Below, in pieces: positions 25,471-34,953 of a DNA stretch of 64,000 bases. The first letter of the stretch is position 1; each line of letters opens with the position of its first letter. A program made the translations under genes and the position numbers. The notes below the pieces were generated by a model, which made no database searches, had not been told where the DNA came from, and worked only from the letters and a program-made list of their open reading frames with translations. This DNA comes from Streptomyces cinnamoneus (GTDB taxonomy: Bacteria; Actinomycetota; Actinomycetes; Streptomycetales; Streptomycetaceae): the NCBI RefSeq assembly GCF_002939475.1, contig NZ_PKFQ01000001.1, forward strand, positions 3,655,001-3,719,000, in the 5' to 3' direction.

Positions 25471-26070
25471 TCAGCCTTTCCCCGCTGCCTTCTTGGCTGC
25501 TCGTTTCATCTCCTGCTTGTACGCACGGACCTTCTCCAGGGAGCCGGGTCCGGTGATGTCGGCCACCGAGCGGAACGACCCCTCCTCGCCGTACGGGCCC
25601 GCCGCCTCCCGCCAGCCCTCGGGCCGCACCCCTAACTGCTTGCCCAGCAGCGCGAGGAAGATCTGGGCCTTCTGCCTGCCGAAGCCGGGCAGTTCCACGA
25701 GCCGCCGGAGCAGCTCCCCGCCGGTGGGCGCGTCACGCCACACGGCGCTCGCGTCACCGCCGTAGTGCTCGACGAGGTACTGGCACAGCTGCTGGACCCG
25801 CTTCGCCATCGACCCGGGATACCGGTGCACGGCCGGCTTCTCGGAGAACAGCGCGGCGAACGCCTCGGGGTCGTACGCCGCGATCTCCTGCGCGTCGAGG
25901 TCGTCGCGGCCGAGGCGGGCGGCGACGGTGTGCGGGCCGGTGAAGGCCCACTCCATGGGGATCTGCTGGTCCAGCAGCATCCCCGTCAGGGCGGCCAGCG
26001 GGCTGCGCGAGAGCAGCTCGTCGGCTTCGGGCTGCTGGGCGAGCCGGAGGGGGTGGTCCAGGTGAGCCAT
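25471..26070 (-). CDS. HhH-GPD-family base-excision repair-like protein
   Basis: A 199-residue protein of the uncharacterised actinobacterial HhH-GPD family. LTGMLLDQQIPMEWAFTGPH is the N-terminal helix pair. The helix-hairpin-helix is LVELPGFGRQKAQIFLALLG (~130-150). A later Asp in FRSVADITGP could be the catalytic acid of DNA glycosylases. No iron-sulfur cysteines are present. The C-terminus is Lys-rich (KQEMKRAAKKAAGKG), likely for DNA contact. ATG at 26070. Convergent or divergent neighbours give no extra clue. Confidence 0.85.
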   Translation of the reverse strand: MAHLDHPLRLAQQPEADELLSRSPLAALTGMLLDQQIPMEWAFTGPHTVAARLGRDDLDAQEIAAYDPEAFAALFSEKPAVHRYPGSMAKRVQQLCQYLVEHYGGDASAVWRDAPTGGELLRRLVELPGFGRQKAQIFLALLGKQLGVRPEGWREAAGPYGEEGSFRSVADITGPGSLEKVRAYKQEMKRAAKKAAGKG

Positions 26071-26138
26071 ACGCCGATCCTCCCTCCGGGCGGCCCGCGC
26101 CGCACGCGCTCCCGCTTCCGGCGCGCCGCCGGCCGCGC

Positions 26139-27155
26139 TCACGCCTGCGGCGTCGCGGGCACGTCCTCCCAGCGGCGGCGGGCGCGGCGCAGCGAGCGGG
26201 CGTCGGAGTAGCCGAGCCGGTCGGCGAGGACGGACACGGGCGTGCCGCCCTGCCGCGCCGCCTTCTCGGCCCGCGTCCGGCGGGCCGCGTCCAGCTCCGC
26301 GCGCCAGGTGGTGCCCGCGTCGGCGAGGCGGCGCTGGAGGGTGCGCGGGCTGACGGCGAGGCGGCGGGCCATCGCGTCGAGCCCCACGGTGCCGTCGGCC
26401 AGACTCTCCGTCAGCAGCCGCCGGAACCGCGACTCCCAGGTCTCCGGGGTGGGCAGCGGCAGGGTGTCGGCGTAGCGGCGCAGGATGGCGTGCAGGGCGG
26501 GGTCGGCGGTGGCGATGGGCAGCCGCAGGTCGGAGGTGCGGAAGGTGAAGCTGCCGGTGGCCTGACCGAAGTCCAGCCGCTGCCGGGCGGAGAACAACTC
26601 GGCCAGATCGGCGTGCCGCCGCGGCGCCTCCTGGGCGAAGCCCACGTGGACGGGCCGGACGAGCTGGCGGGTCGCCTCGTTGGCGCGGATGCACAGCACG
26701 GCGAGCGAGAAGCGCTCGGACAGGTCGGTGGCCGGCCCGCCGTCCTGGAAGTGGCTGAAGGCGTAGGTCGTCTCCCGGTCGTTCTCCTCGACCAGTTCCA
26801 GCCGGCAGTTCGTGCTGATGAACGGCAGGTAGCGGAGGGTCAACCGCATGGCCTCGCCCAGCGTGGGGGCGCTCGTGGCGAGGTAGTCCAGGAGGTCGAG
26901 GGCCCCGAGCCGGTACTGGCCCGCCATGGTCAGCGCGGTGTCCTTGACCTCCATGACCCGGTCCGTCAGTTCCCACAAGGCGAACATGGCCGGTGAGGGG
27001 ACCCGGGCGTCCGCCTCGGTCAGCGCATCGCTCGACAGGCTCGCCTCACGGACGATGCCGTGCGGGTCGGCTCCCGTGGCCGCCGCCGACGCGAGGAGGA
27101 ACTTCGCCACGGCGACGGACTCGTGCCGGTCGTTCTCGGGGCACGACTCATTCAT
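26139..27155 (-). CDS. AraC-family transcriptional regulator
   Basis: A 338-residue regulator. The N-terminal ~190 residues match the arabinose-binding-like domain of OruR/ArgR-type AraC proteins (AMFALWELTDRVMEVKDTAL; LGEAMRLTLRYLPFISTNCR; PVHVGFAQEAPRRHADLAEL). The C-terminal HTH pair is at ~245-335 (MARRLAVSPRTLQRRLADAG; VLADRLGYSDARSLRRARRR). ATG at 27155 was chosen; the in-frame extension upstream is Arg/Thr-rich. No ribosome site is evident, so the transcript may be leaderless. The target is unknown. Confidence 0.87.
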   Translation of the reverse strand: MNESCPENDRHESVAVAKFLLASAAATGADPHGIVREASLSSDALTEADARVPSPAMFALWELTDRVMEVKDTALTMAGQYRLGALDLLDYLATSAPTLGEAMRLTLRYLPFISTNCRLELVEENDRETTYAFSHFQDGGPATDLSERFSLAVLCIRANEATRQLVRPVHVGFAQEAPRRHADLAELFSARQRLDFGQATGSFTFRTSDLRLPIATADPALHAILRRYADTLPLPTPETWESRFRRLLTESLADGTVGLDAMARRLAVSPRTLQRRLADAGTTWRAELDAARRTRAEKAARQGGTPVSVLADRLGYSDARSLRRARRRWEDVPATPQA

Positions 27156-27739
27156 GCCGACAATGATCGCCCGAATCGTGGCGCGTCTTGTCCGGTGGGT
27201 GGCGCGCTGTGTCCTTTCTCTCACGCCTCATAGGCACCACAGTGGAGGTCAGGGATTAGCCGAGGGCCGTGTGTGAACGGCCGAATAGCTTTTCGTCCTG
27301 CCCGAGGGGGAGCCAAGGGGGACAGGGGAGTGCGGGCAGGTACGGGGGTCCAGCCCGCACTCCCCTGACGCGCCGGGCGGGCCGCGGTCGGCCGCATGGC
27401 CGGGCGGCCGAATAACGGGCCGAATTCCCCGTGCGGCGAAGACGGGGAATCACTGCGAATGCCCCGCCGGCGACCGCCGACGAAAATGATCAATTACCGG
27501 CGGTGCCGAATGTCCAGGGCCGGACCGGTACTTCACCGAACACATCGCCGCACTCGACGCGCTCCACGCCCTGAAGACCGCCCGGTGGTTCCACGGTCGA
27601 GCGCTTCGGAGCCCTGCCGCCGGCCTCGGCACGGCGGGTGACGGCGGGGGGGGGCTCGCGGGCGTCGTGCTCGCCGACGCTGCCGCGTCCGGCCGGTGCG
27701 GTCCCGGGTGTGGCCGCCGAGGCCGTGGCCCGGGGCGGG
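27156..27739. other. Intergenic stretch with an inverted repeat and a possible gene remnant
   Basis: A perfect 15-bp-arm repeat (CAGGGGAGTGCGGGC / GCCCGCACTCCCCTG) lies at 27323-27367, a terminator-like hairpin. Around 27518-27600 the plus strand reads RYFTEHIAALDALHALKTAR without a start codon, which looks like a fragment of a lost gene. Nothing else is supported. Confidence 0.45.
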
Positions 27740-28237
27740 TCAGGTGAGCTGGTGGTCGTGGTGCTCGGGCGGTGCGGCTTCGGGGGCGGGCGCGGTGAAG
27801 AGCGGCGGCTCGTTCCTGCCGGCCCAGACGCCGTAGAGCCGGCGGATGGCGGCGATGTCGGGCAGGTCCTTGGGGCGGCTCGCGGCGATCTTCCAGCGCA
27901 GCACGTCCCCGAGGCGCATGAAGGGGACGCCGTCGATGACGTCCGCGTCGTCGATCAGGCGGTCGACGGACCAGCCCGGTGTCCAGCGGTCCATGATCTC
28001 GATGTCGGCGGTGGGATGCACGACGCGCCGGCCGTACCCGGAGACCGTGGCCTCGGGCTCGCCGAGCGTGAGCGCCCGCTCCCAGGCGGCCCCGCGCGCG
28101 AGGACGTCCAGGTCGCCCATGCGCGGCCGCAACCCCCGTACGTAGAGCGCGGCCGAGCCGCACACCACGTAGTCCCCCTTCGGCAGGTCCATGGCGGCCA
28201 GGGCGGCGAAGAGCCCGTCGGCGTCGCTCAGCAGCAT
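27740..28237 (-). CDS. Nucleotidyltransferase-fold protein
   Basis: A 165-residue protein with the minimal nucleotidyltransferase core: VVCGSAALYVRGLRPRMGDL followed by DVLARG (the GS...DLD metal-binding pattern). A conserved WKIAASRPKDLPDI helix follows, like that in MNT/AbiEii-related proteins, where the KD pair is typical. ATG at 28237. It is a lone gene; no partner (HEPN or AbiEi-like antitoxin) is adjacent. Its role could be nucleic-acid or small-molecule modification. Confidence 0.78.
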   Translation of the reverse strand: MLLSDADGLFAALAAMDLPKGDYVVCGSAALYVRGLRPRMGDLDVLARGAAWERALTLGEPEATVSGYGRRVVHPTADIEIMDRWTPGWSVDRLIDDADVIDGVPFMRLGDVLRWKIAASRPKDLPDIAAIRRLYGVWAGRNEPPLFTAPAPEAAPPEHHDHQLT

Positions 28238-28636
28238 GCGCCCACCTCGCTCGGCGCGGCGGAAGGGCGTAACCGGGAGGTGGCGAAGGGGACGGGGGCG
28301 CTGTGTTCCACGTGTCTGCTCCGGGCGTCGGGGTGGTCCCAGGAGCCGTCGGCCCGTGCGGGGGCCCCGCGACCACCGATGCGGGAGCCTACGAACCTAC
28401 GAGCCCGGCCTGCCACGTCACAAGCGAATACTGCCGGGCGCCGGGGGCGCACGGAAGCGGGGCGGCGAGGACCGGGCCCTCGACGGCGGGTGCGCCGCCG
28501 CCTCAGGAATGTCACGCGGGCACTCTGGCGCCACACCCCTCCCCGCCCTACCTTGACCGCGGTGGACCCGACCACCCCAAGCGTTGTCATGCCCTCATCG
28601 ACAGCGAGTCCGTACGACTCAGGCGAGAGGTGAGAC
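28238..28636. other. Intergenic region before the metalloprotease gene
   Basis: 399 bp between divergent genes, expected to hold both promoters. No strong palindrome or RNA gene was recognised. A GAGAGGTGAG ribosome site for the metalloprotease sits at its right end. Confidence 0.4.
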
Positions 28637-30685
28637 ATGTACCCCCGCGCAAGACGCCCCCACCGGCCCCGACGGCCAAGCCGCTTACGCCCGTTGGGCG
28701 TCGTCACGCTCCTGCTCGGCCTCCTGGGCGCGGCGCTCGCCGCGGGACCCGCACGGGCGACGGACGACGCCTCCCGGCCCAGGCCGCGCCTCGTCCAGCC
28801 CGTCGACCCGCAGCGCTGGCGCAACCCCGACGACATGACGTGGGCCGAGTACCGCCCGGTCCCCGGCACCGACTGGGCCAACCCCGACGTGAAGCCCACG
28901 CGGCGCACGTTCAAGGGCGCCCTGGTGCTCCTGGACTACCCCGACGAGGAGTTCTCGGTCAGCAAGCCGCCCGGGTCGACCATCTTCGGCAATCCGCTGC
29001 CCAGCGCCTCCGGCGTTCCCCGCGCGCGGCTGCCCAGGTTCTACGAGGACTTCCTCAACAAGCCCGGCACCCTCAACCACGGCCACACCATCAACGAGTA
29101 CTGGATGGAGGACTCCGGCGGCCGCATGGGCGTGGACCTCACGGCCTTCGGCGTCTACCGCATGCCAGGGAAGTCCTACCAGTACGGCATCGAGCCCGGC
29201 ATGAACCCCGGCGCCTGCCCCCAGGGCGACACGTGCGGCAAGGACATCCGGACCGACGGCAAGAGCGCGTGGGTGGCCGACGTGGGGGCCGGGCGGGCCG
29301 GGGAGTTCGACTTCGTCTTCTACCTGACCGCCGGGGTGGACGAGTCGTCCGCCTGGCAGGAGTTCGGCCCGATGAAGTTCGCGTCCCCGCGCGACGTACC
29401 GGCCGCCTGGGGCCCGCCGTCCCCGGTCCCCGGCGGCGGCACCACGGCTGCCACCCGCTATGTGCCGTGGACGTCCTGGCAGGCGGCCGCCCGCATCTGG
29501 CCCAACGCGGCGAACGGCTCGTCCACCCAGACCGAGAGCTCCGGCATGGCCACGTTCGCCCATGAACTCAGCCACATCCTGGGCATAGGCGACAACTACA
29601 ACAACCCCTACGGCACGCCGCTCAGCCGCTCCTACACCGGCATCTGGGGCATGCTCTCCCGGGGCTCCTTCAACGGACCGGGCGGCCCCCACACCCGCTG
29701 GCAGATCCCCGCCACGGCCGGCGGTTCGATGGGTGCCCAGCACGTCCTGCGGGACAAGATCAAACTCGGTATCGTCGACGAGAAGAACGTCCTGCGCCTC
29801 GACCGCGACGCCCTCAAGAACTCCGGCCTCGTCGTCGCCCGCGTCACCGCGCGCTCGGCCCCGCCCGGCGAGAAGGGCCTGGCCGGCGTCAACGTCACCA
29901 TGAAACGCGACCTGTCCCCGGCCTGCGACCGCACCACCGACCCGCTGTGCGACGGAGGCGGCTACGACAACTACACGGTCGAGGTCGTGGACCGCATGGG
30001 CATGGACTCCTTCACACCCGACAGCGGAGTGCTGCTCGCCAAGACCAAGAACGCGGACCGCGCCCCGTTCGCCTGGGTGGTCGACGCCCACCCCGAGGAC
30101 ATAGGCCTGGTGGACTTCACGCGCCCGGACGGCACCCCGCAGAAGATCACCATGGGGGACTACCGGCAGCTGAGCGACGCCCTCTTCCACGCGGGCGCCG
30201 ACTCCGGCAGCTCGTACGAATACGTCGACGAGGCCAACAGGCTCCACTTCTACGTCCTCGACGTGCGCCGGGACGCCACCGGGGTGCTCTCCTACTCGGT
30301 CGGCGTCCGCTCCCTGGACGGCCCGGGCCCGCAACCCCGCGGCCTGGCCCTGGGCAGGGCCAAGGCGAAGGGCAAGCCCGCCGGTGGTCGGGCGCTGTGC
30401 ACCTTCCCCCTCACCAACACGGGCGGGACCACCCCGGGCACCGACCCGTACCTGTCCTCGGACGTCTACCGCCTGACGGCCACGACCACGGGCCGCGGCT
30501 GGTCGGCCTGGCTGCCCACCCACCTGACGTCCACGCCCGCCGGCACCACGGTCCCCGTCGACGTCGCGGTCACGGCGAAGGCGAACGCCGACCGCACCGG
30601 CACGATCACCCTGACGGCCCGCTCGGAAAGCGACCCGGGCAAGACGGTGCGGGGGAACTGCACGGTGCGGAGGTCGGGGAGCTGA
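28637..30685 (+). CDS. Secreted M6-family (immune inhibitor A-like) metalloprotease
   Basis: A 682-residue exported protein. It has a long basic n-region and hydrophobic core (LRPLGVVTLLLGLLGAALAA), with cleavage near residue 41 (ARA). The catalytic motif is complete: H309-E310-x-x-H313 in FAHELSHILGIGDNYN, matching HExxHxxGxxD of M6 peptidases. A Met-turn-like segment follows (GIWGMLSRGSFNGPGG). The C-terminal ~250 residues are beta-rich (NVTMKRDLSPACDR; DNYTVEVVDRMGMDSF), with a fibronectin-like tail. It is predicted to act outside the cell. ATG at 28637 has GAGAGGTG 7 nt upstream. Confidence 0.9.
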   Translation: MYPRARRPHRPRRPSRLRPLGVVTLLLGLLGAALAAGPARATDDASRPRPRLVQPVDPQRWRNPDDMTWAEYRPVPGTDWANPDVKPTRRTFKGALVLLDYPDEEFSVSKPPGSTIFGNPLPSASGVPRARLPRFYEDFLNKPGTLNHGHTINEYWMEDSGGRMGVDLTAFGVYRMPGKSYQYGIEPGMNPGACPQGDTCGKDIRTDGKSAWVADVGAGRAGEFDFVFYLTAGVDESSAWQEFGPMKFASPRDVPAAWGPPSPVPGGGTTAATRYVPWTSWQAAARIWPNAANGSSTQTESSGMATFAHELSHILGIGDNYNNPYGTPLSRSYTGIWGMLSRGSFNGPGGPHTRWQIPATAGGSMGAQHVLRDKIKLGIVDEKNVLRLDRDALKNSGLVVARVTARSAPPGEKGLAGVNVTMKRDLSPACDRTTDPLCDGGGYDNYTVEVVDRMGMDSFTPDSGVLLAKTKNADRAPFAWVVDAHPEDIGLVDFTRPDGTPQKITMGDYRQLSDALFHAGADSGSSYEYVDEANRLHFYVLDVRRDATGVLSYSVGVRSLDGPGPQPRGLALGRAKAKGKPAGGRALCTFPLTNTGGTTPGTDPYLSSDVYRLTATTTGRGWSAWLPTHLTSTPAGTTVPVDVAVTAKANADRTGTITLTARSESDPGKTVRGNCTVRRSGS

Positions 30686-30751
30686 CGCTGAGGCGGGCGC
30701 GGCCCACCGGCTCCTCTTCGGCCCCGCCCGCCCACCCTGCCGTCTGGAACG

Positions 30752-30792
30752 CCCGGCGGCCGCGTCCGGGGTTGCCGGACGCGGCCGCCGGG
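30752..30792. terminator. Bidirectional terminator between metalloprotease and copA
   Basis: 18-bp perfect stem CCCGGCGGCCGCGTCCGG / CCGGACGCGGCCGCCGGG around a 5-nt loop, between convergent genes. Confidence 0.75.
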
Positions 30793-30808
30793 GCGTGCGG
30801 AGCCTGGG

Positions 30809-33088
30809 TCAGCCGAAGCGGCGGAGCCGGAGGCTGTTGGTGACGACGAAGACGGAGGAGAAGGCCATGGCCGCGCCGGCGATCATCGGGTTGAGCATGC
30901 CGGCCGCCGCGAGGGGGAGGGCGGCGATGTTGTAGCCGAAGGCCCAGAAGAGGTTGCCCTTGATGGTGGCGAGGGTGCGGCGGGAGAGCCTGATCGCGTC
31001 GGCGGCCACCATCAGGTCACCGCGGACGAGGGTGAGGTCGCCGGCCTCGATGGCGGCGTCGGTGCCGGTGCCCATGGCCAGGCCGAGGTCGGCGGTGGCC
31101 AGGGCGGCCGCGTCGTTGACGCCGTCGCCGACCATGGCGACCGTACGGCCTTCGGACTGCAGGCGCTTGACGACGTCGACCTTGTCCTGCGGGAGGACCT
31201 CGGCGATCACCTCGTCGATGCCGACCTCGCGGGCCACGGCCTCGGCGACGGCCTTGTTGTCGCCGGTCAGCAGGACGGGGGTCAGTCCGAGGCGGCGGAG
31301 TTCGGCGACCGCCTGTGCGCTGGTGTCCTTGACCTTGTCGGCGACGGTGAGGACGCCGCGGGCCCGGCCGTCCCAGGCGACGGCCACGGCGGTGCGGCCC
31401 TCGGCCTCCGCGGCGGCCTTGGCGGCGGCGAGCTCGGCCGGCAGCTCGATGACCCACTCGGCGAGCAGCTTCTCGCGGCCGACCAGCACCACGTGCCCGT
31501 CCACGACTCCCTGGACGCCCAGCCCGGCGATGTTCTCGAAGCTCTCGGGGACGGGCAGGGTGCCGGTGCGCTCGGCGGCGCCGTCGGCGATGGCCCGGGC
31601 CAGGGGGTGCTCGGAGGCGTGCTCCAGCGCGCCGGCCAGGCGCAGCAGCTCCTGCTCGGTCACACCGGGGGTGGTGACGACCTCGTGCAGGGCCATCTTG
31701 CCGGTGGTGACGGTGCCGGTCTTGTCCAGGACGACGGTGTCGACGCGGCGCGTGGACTCCAGGACCTCGGGGCCCTTGATGAGGATGCCCAGCTGGGCGC
31801 CGCGGCCGGTGCCGACCATGAGGGCGGTCGGGGTGGCCAGGCCCAGGGCGCAGGGGCAGGCGATGATGAGCACGGCGACGGCGGCGGTGAACGCGGCGGC
31901 CGTGTCGCCTGTCACCAGCAGCCAGGTCAGCAGCGTGCCGACGGCGATCAGCAGCACGACGGGCACGAACACACCCGAGATCCGGTCGGCCAGGCGCTGG
32001 ACGGCGGCCTTGCCGTTCTGGGCGTCCTCCACGAGCCTCGCCATGCGGGCGAGCTGGGTGTCGGCGCCGACACCGGTGGCCTCGACGACGAGGCGGCCGG
32101 AGACGTTGACAGTGGCGCCGGTGACGGCGTCGCCCACGGTCACGTCGACGGGCACGGACTCACCGGTCAGCATGGAGGCGTCGACGGCCGAACCGCCTTC
32201 GACGACGGTGCCGTCGGTGGCGATCTTCTCCCCGGGCCGTACGACGAACCGGTCGCCGACGGCCAGTTCCCCTACGGGGACGCGGACTTCGCGGCCGTCG
32301 CGCAGCACGGCCACGTCCTTTGCGCCCAGTTCGAGCAGGGCCCGCAGCGCGGCGCCGGCCTTGCGCTTGGACTTCGCCTCCAGGTAGCGCCCGGCGAGGA
32401 TGAAGGCGGTCACGCCGGCGGCGGCCTCCAGGTAGATGGAGGACGAGCCGTCCGCGCGGGAGACGGCGAAGTCGAAGCCGTGGCGCATGCCCGGCATCCC
32501 CGCGTGGCCGAAGAAGAGGGCCCACAACGACCAGCCGAGCGCGGCGAGCGTACCGATCGACACGAGGGTGTCCATGGTCGCGGCCCCGTGCCGGGCGTTG
32601 GTCCAGGCTGCCGTGTGGAAGGGCAGTGCACCCCAGACGACGACGGGAGCGGCCAGGGTGAGCGAAAGCCACTGCCAGTTGTCGAACTGCAGGGCCGGGA
32701 CCATGGCCATCAGCACGACCGGCACCGAGAGCACCAGCGAGACCAGCAGCCGCTGCCGCAGGGCGTCAAGCGCTCCACCGCTGTGACCGGCCTCCTGTTC
32801 CTGGGGCGTCTCCGCCGCCGCGGGGGCCGTCGGCTTGGGAGGCTCCTGAGCGGTGTAGCCGGTCTTCTCGACGGTGGCGATCAGGTCGGCGACCTCCACG
32901 CCCGGCGCGTAGGCGACCTTGGCTTTTTCGGTGGCGAAGTTGACCGTCGCGGTGACGCCGTCCATCCGGTTGAGCTTCTTCTCGATGCGGGCGGCGCACG
33001 AGGCGCATGTCATGCCGCCTATGGAGAGCTCGACTTCGGCGCCGGACGGGGCAGGTGTCGCCGGCTTCTCGGGGGCCATGCTGGTCAT
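30809..33088 (-). CDS. copA: Cu(I)-exporting P1B-type ATPase (CopA-like)
   Basis: A 759-residue heavy-metal ATPase. One N-terminal HMA domain carries C28-x-x-C31 ([15 protein letters not shown]). Eight transmembrane helices are predicted; the sixth contains CPC ([13 protein letters not shown]). Cytoplasmic motifs: TGES, DKTGT phosphorylation site, [16 protein letters not shown]. The helix 7 and 8 signatures [11 protein letters not shown] and [15 protein letters not shown] indicate Cu+ specificity. ATG at 33088 follows AGGAG, 7 nt away. A CopZ-like chaperone gene is 93 bp upstream, then a CsoR-like operator, so the two genes form a copper-efflux operon. Confidence 0.93.
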   Translation of the reverse strand: MTSMAPEKPATPAPSGAEVELSIGGMTCASCAARIEKKLNRMDGVTATVNFATEKAKVAYAPGVEVADLIATVEKTGYTAQEPPKPTAPAAAETPQEQEAGHSGGALDALRQRLLVSLVLSVPVVLMAMVPALQFDNWQWLSLTLAAPVVVWGALPFHTAAWTNARHGAATMDTLVSIGTLAALGWSLWALFFGHAGMPGMRHGFDFAVSRADGSSSIYLEAAAGVTAFILAGRYLEAKSKRKAGAALRALLELGAKDVAVLRDGREVRVPVGELAVGDRFVVRPGEKIATDGTVVEGGSAVDASMLTGESVPVDVTVGDAVTGATVNVSGRLVVEATGVGADTQLARMARLVEDAQNGKAAVQRLADRISGVFVPVVLLIAVGTLLTWLLVTGDTAAAFTAAVAVLIIACPCALGLATPTALMVGTGRGAQLGILIKGPEVLESTRRVDTVVLDKTGTVTTGKMALHEVVTTPGVTEQELLRLAGALEHASEHPLARAIADGAAERTGTLPVPESFENIAGLGVQGVVDGHVVLVGREKLLAEWVIELPAELAAAKAAAEAEGRTAVAVAWDGRARGVLTVADKVKDTSAQAVAELRRLGLTPVLLTGDNKAVAEAVAREVGIDEVIAEVLPQDKVDVVKRLQSEGRTVAMVGDGVNDAAALATADLGLAMGTGTDAAIEAGDLTLVRGDLMVAADAIRLSRRTLATIKGNLFWAFGYNIAALPLAAAGMLNPMIAGAAMAFSSVFVVTNSLRLRRFG

Positions 33089-33181
33089 CGCGTACTCCTG
33101 GGGAGGGCCGGTCCGCGCGGCGTCCATATCAGTGGAGCGGCGCGGCCCGGCGAAAAGGACTGCGGTGCTGCGGGTTTCGGC

Positions 33182-33475
33182 TCAGGCGCGGCCGGCGAGC
33201 TCGTAGCCCGCCTCGTCGACGGCGGCGCGGACGGCCTCGTCGTCCAGCGCGCCGGTGGAGGTGACGGTCACCAGACCGGTGGCGGCCACGGCCTTCACGG
33301 ACGTCACGCCGGGGATCGCGGAGACCTCCTGCGAGATCGCGCCTTCGCAGTGGCCGCAGGTCATGCCGGTCACCTTGTAGACCGTGGTGACGCCGCCCTG
33401 GACGTCGGCCTGGCCGCCGGTGCCGCAGGTGCCGGCGGGGGTGCAGCAGGAGGTGGAGTTCGTCTGGGTGGTCAT
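33182..33475 (-). CDS. copZ: CopZ-like copper chaperone
   Basis: A 97-residue HMA-domain protein. M38-T-C40-G-H-C43 is the copper site (VYKVTGMTCGHCEGAISQEV). An unusual N-terminal extension of ~28 residues holds three more cysteines (TSCCTPAGTCGTG), which could bind extra metal. It presumably delivers Cu(I) to the CopA N-terminal domain. ATG at 33475 after GAAGGAAG. First gene of the copper operon; a palindrome typical of CsoR lies ~95 bp upstream. Confidence 0.9.
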   Translation of the reverse strand: MTTQTNSTSCCTPAGTCGTGGQADVQGGVTTVYKVTGMTCGHCEGAISQEVSAIPGVTSVKAVAATGLVTVTSTGALDDEAVRAAVDEAGYELAGRA

Positions 33476-33566
33476 GGCTGCTTCCTTCACGTCGTCGGTG
33501 CGCGGGTGCGCAGGTCGTCCGAGAGGGCCGGGTCGGTTCCCGGCGCCTCCTGCTGAACGCAACGAT

Positions 33567-33583
33567 ATACCCCTGGGGGGTAT
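33567..33583. promoter_or_regulatory. CsoR-like operator upstream of copZ-copA
   Basis: ATACCCCTGGGGGGTAT is a near-perfect palindrome with the TACCC/GGGTA halves known for CsoR copper repressors. It is well placed to control copZ-copA. No csoR gene is in the window. Confidence 0.65.
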
Positions 33584-33854
33584 CTGTGAAGGGGGGTGAA
33601 CCGGTGACGCCGCGGAGGTGTGCGGAGGAACGGGCGCGGCGCGCCGCCGCCCGCGGTGCCGGAGGCCTCCCCGGCCATGGCGGGGGAGACCTCACCCGCC
33701 ATGACGACGGTGCGGCCCTCGCTCTGGAGCGGGCGGATCGGGCGGATCAGGGAGGGCCGGCGGCATCGTCACCTCGCCGACTGCTGGGATCTCCCAGAGG
33801 CGCAGGATGCCCGGCACCGGCTCGCCGTCCGCGACGGCCACGCGCTGACCCCGG
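33584..33854. other. Intergenic stretch with a possible gene remnant
   Basis: Between the copZ promoter and the end of the copper lipoprotein gene. A plus-strand segment reads RHLADCWDLPEAQDARHRLA then VRDGHALTPVRGG without a good start. It looks like a decayed coding fragment. No other feature seen. Confidence 0.35.
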
Positions 33855-33884
33855 TACGGGGCGGCACCGTGATGCCGCCCCGTA
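33855..33884 (-). terminator. Terminator of the Met/His-rich lipoprotein gene
   Basis: 12-bp stem TACGGGGCGGCA / TGCCGCCCCGTA with a 6-nt loop, just beyond the stop at 33892 on the minus strand. Confidence 0.65.
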
Positions 33885-33891
33885 TGTTGCG

Positions 33892-34854
33892 TCAGCTGAC
33901 GCTCAGGGTCAGCGCCGCGGTGTGGAGCTTCCCGCCGGTCTGGAACTGCAGGAACATCCGCCAGTTGCCGGGCTTGGGCAGCATGGCCTGGAACGACAGG
34001 TCCGGCCCGCCGTGATCACCCGTGACCTTCGTCTCCGGGTGCAGGTGCGCGAACGCCTGGTCGCCCTCGTGGAACGCGGTCAGGTGCGCGTAGGTGTCCA
34101 GGTAGGGCTGCAGATCGGTGACGGGCTCGCCGTCCTTGCTGATGCTGACCGTCGCGGGGTGTGCCATCCCGGCCATCAGCACGCCCTTGACCGTGACCGT
34201 GTAGCCGTCGACCTCGGTGCTGGTGGTGGCCTGCGGCAGCGGCGTCTTCTCGGCGGCGCCGGGGACGGTGACCGTGCGGCTGAGGACGAAGTCCTTGCCC
34301 TTGCCCGGGCCGTCGTCCGGTGTGAACGAGGCGTAGGTGCGCCATGTGCCCGGCTGGAGGGCCGTGAGGGCCGCGGTCCAGGTGCCGTCGTCGGTCATGG
34401 ACGGGTGCAGGTGCTGGAAGCCGGTGAGGTCCGCGCGGACGGCGTAGAAGTGCATCCGCTTGGTCTGGTCGACGGCGAAGGCGGTGACGGGCTTGCCGTC
34501 CGGGCCGGTGATCTGGAACGAGTACGCGCTGTCCTTGCCCGCCGGCAGCTCGGTGGCGGTGGAGGTCAGCTTGTAGCCGTCCTTGGTGTCGGCCAGGCCG
34601 TCGCCCATGCCGGCGTGGTCCATGCCGCCGTGGTCCATGCCGGACGTCGAACCGTGGCCGTGGTCCATGCCGGACGCGGACGCGGAGGGGGACGAGGACG
34701 ACGCCGAGGGGTGGGCGCCGTGGTCCATGCCGGGCATGGACGAGTCGGAGTCCTTGGACGATCCGCAGGCCGCCAGCGTCACCGCGAGGACGACGGCCGT
34801 ACCGGCCGCGACCAGGGTTCGACGGCGGGGAGCGATACGAGAAGTGAACGACAT
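33892..34854 (-). CDS. Met/His-rich lipoprotein, probably copper-binding
   Basis: A 320-residue lipoprotein with lipobox LAAC (AVVLAVTLAACGSSKD). It is followed by a metal-binding low-complexity region with repeated MDHG units (MPGMDHGAH, GMDHGHG, SGMDHGGMDHAGMGD). The rest has two beta-rich domains with His-containing motifs (FQHLHPSMTDDGTW; EGDQAFAHLHPETKVTGDHG) and ends LHTAALTLSVS. It is predicted to sit on the outer membrane face and buffer or sense copper. ATG at 34854; the upstream extension in frame is not signal-like. It neighbours copper efflux and another His-rich gene. Confidence 0.85.
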   Translation of the reverse strand: MSFTSRIAPRRRTLVAAGTAVVLAVTLAACGSSKDSDSSMPGMDHGAHPSASSSSPSASASGMDHGHGSTSGMDHGGMDHAGMGDGLADTKDGYKLTSTATELPAGKDSAYSFQITGPDGKPVTAFAVDQTKRMHFYAVRADLTGFQHLHPSMTDDGTWTAALTALQPGTWRTYASFTPDDGPGKGKDFVLSRTVTVPGAAEKTPLPQATTSTEVDGYTVTVKGVLMAGMAHPATVSISKDGEPVTDLQPYLDTYAHLTAFHEGDQAFAHLHPETKVTGDHGGPDLSFQAMLPKPGNWRMFLQFQTGGKLHTAALTLSVS

Positions 34855-34953
34855 CACAAAGCCTTCGGGGTGTGCGCGCCGTAGCGAGGCGCGCGGTTGA
34901 TCAGGACACGTGGCCCGACGCCGCCCGGACACCGGGCGCGGGCGAGGTGCCTG

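Noticed and set aside
28685-30523. 612-codon minus-strand frame opposite the metalloprotease
   Set aside because: Shadow of a gene with clear signal peptide and HExxH motif on the other strand.
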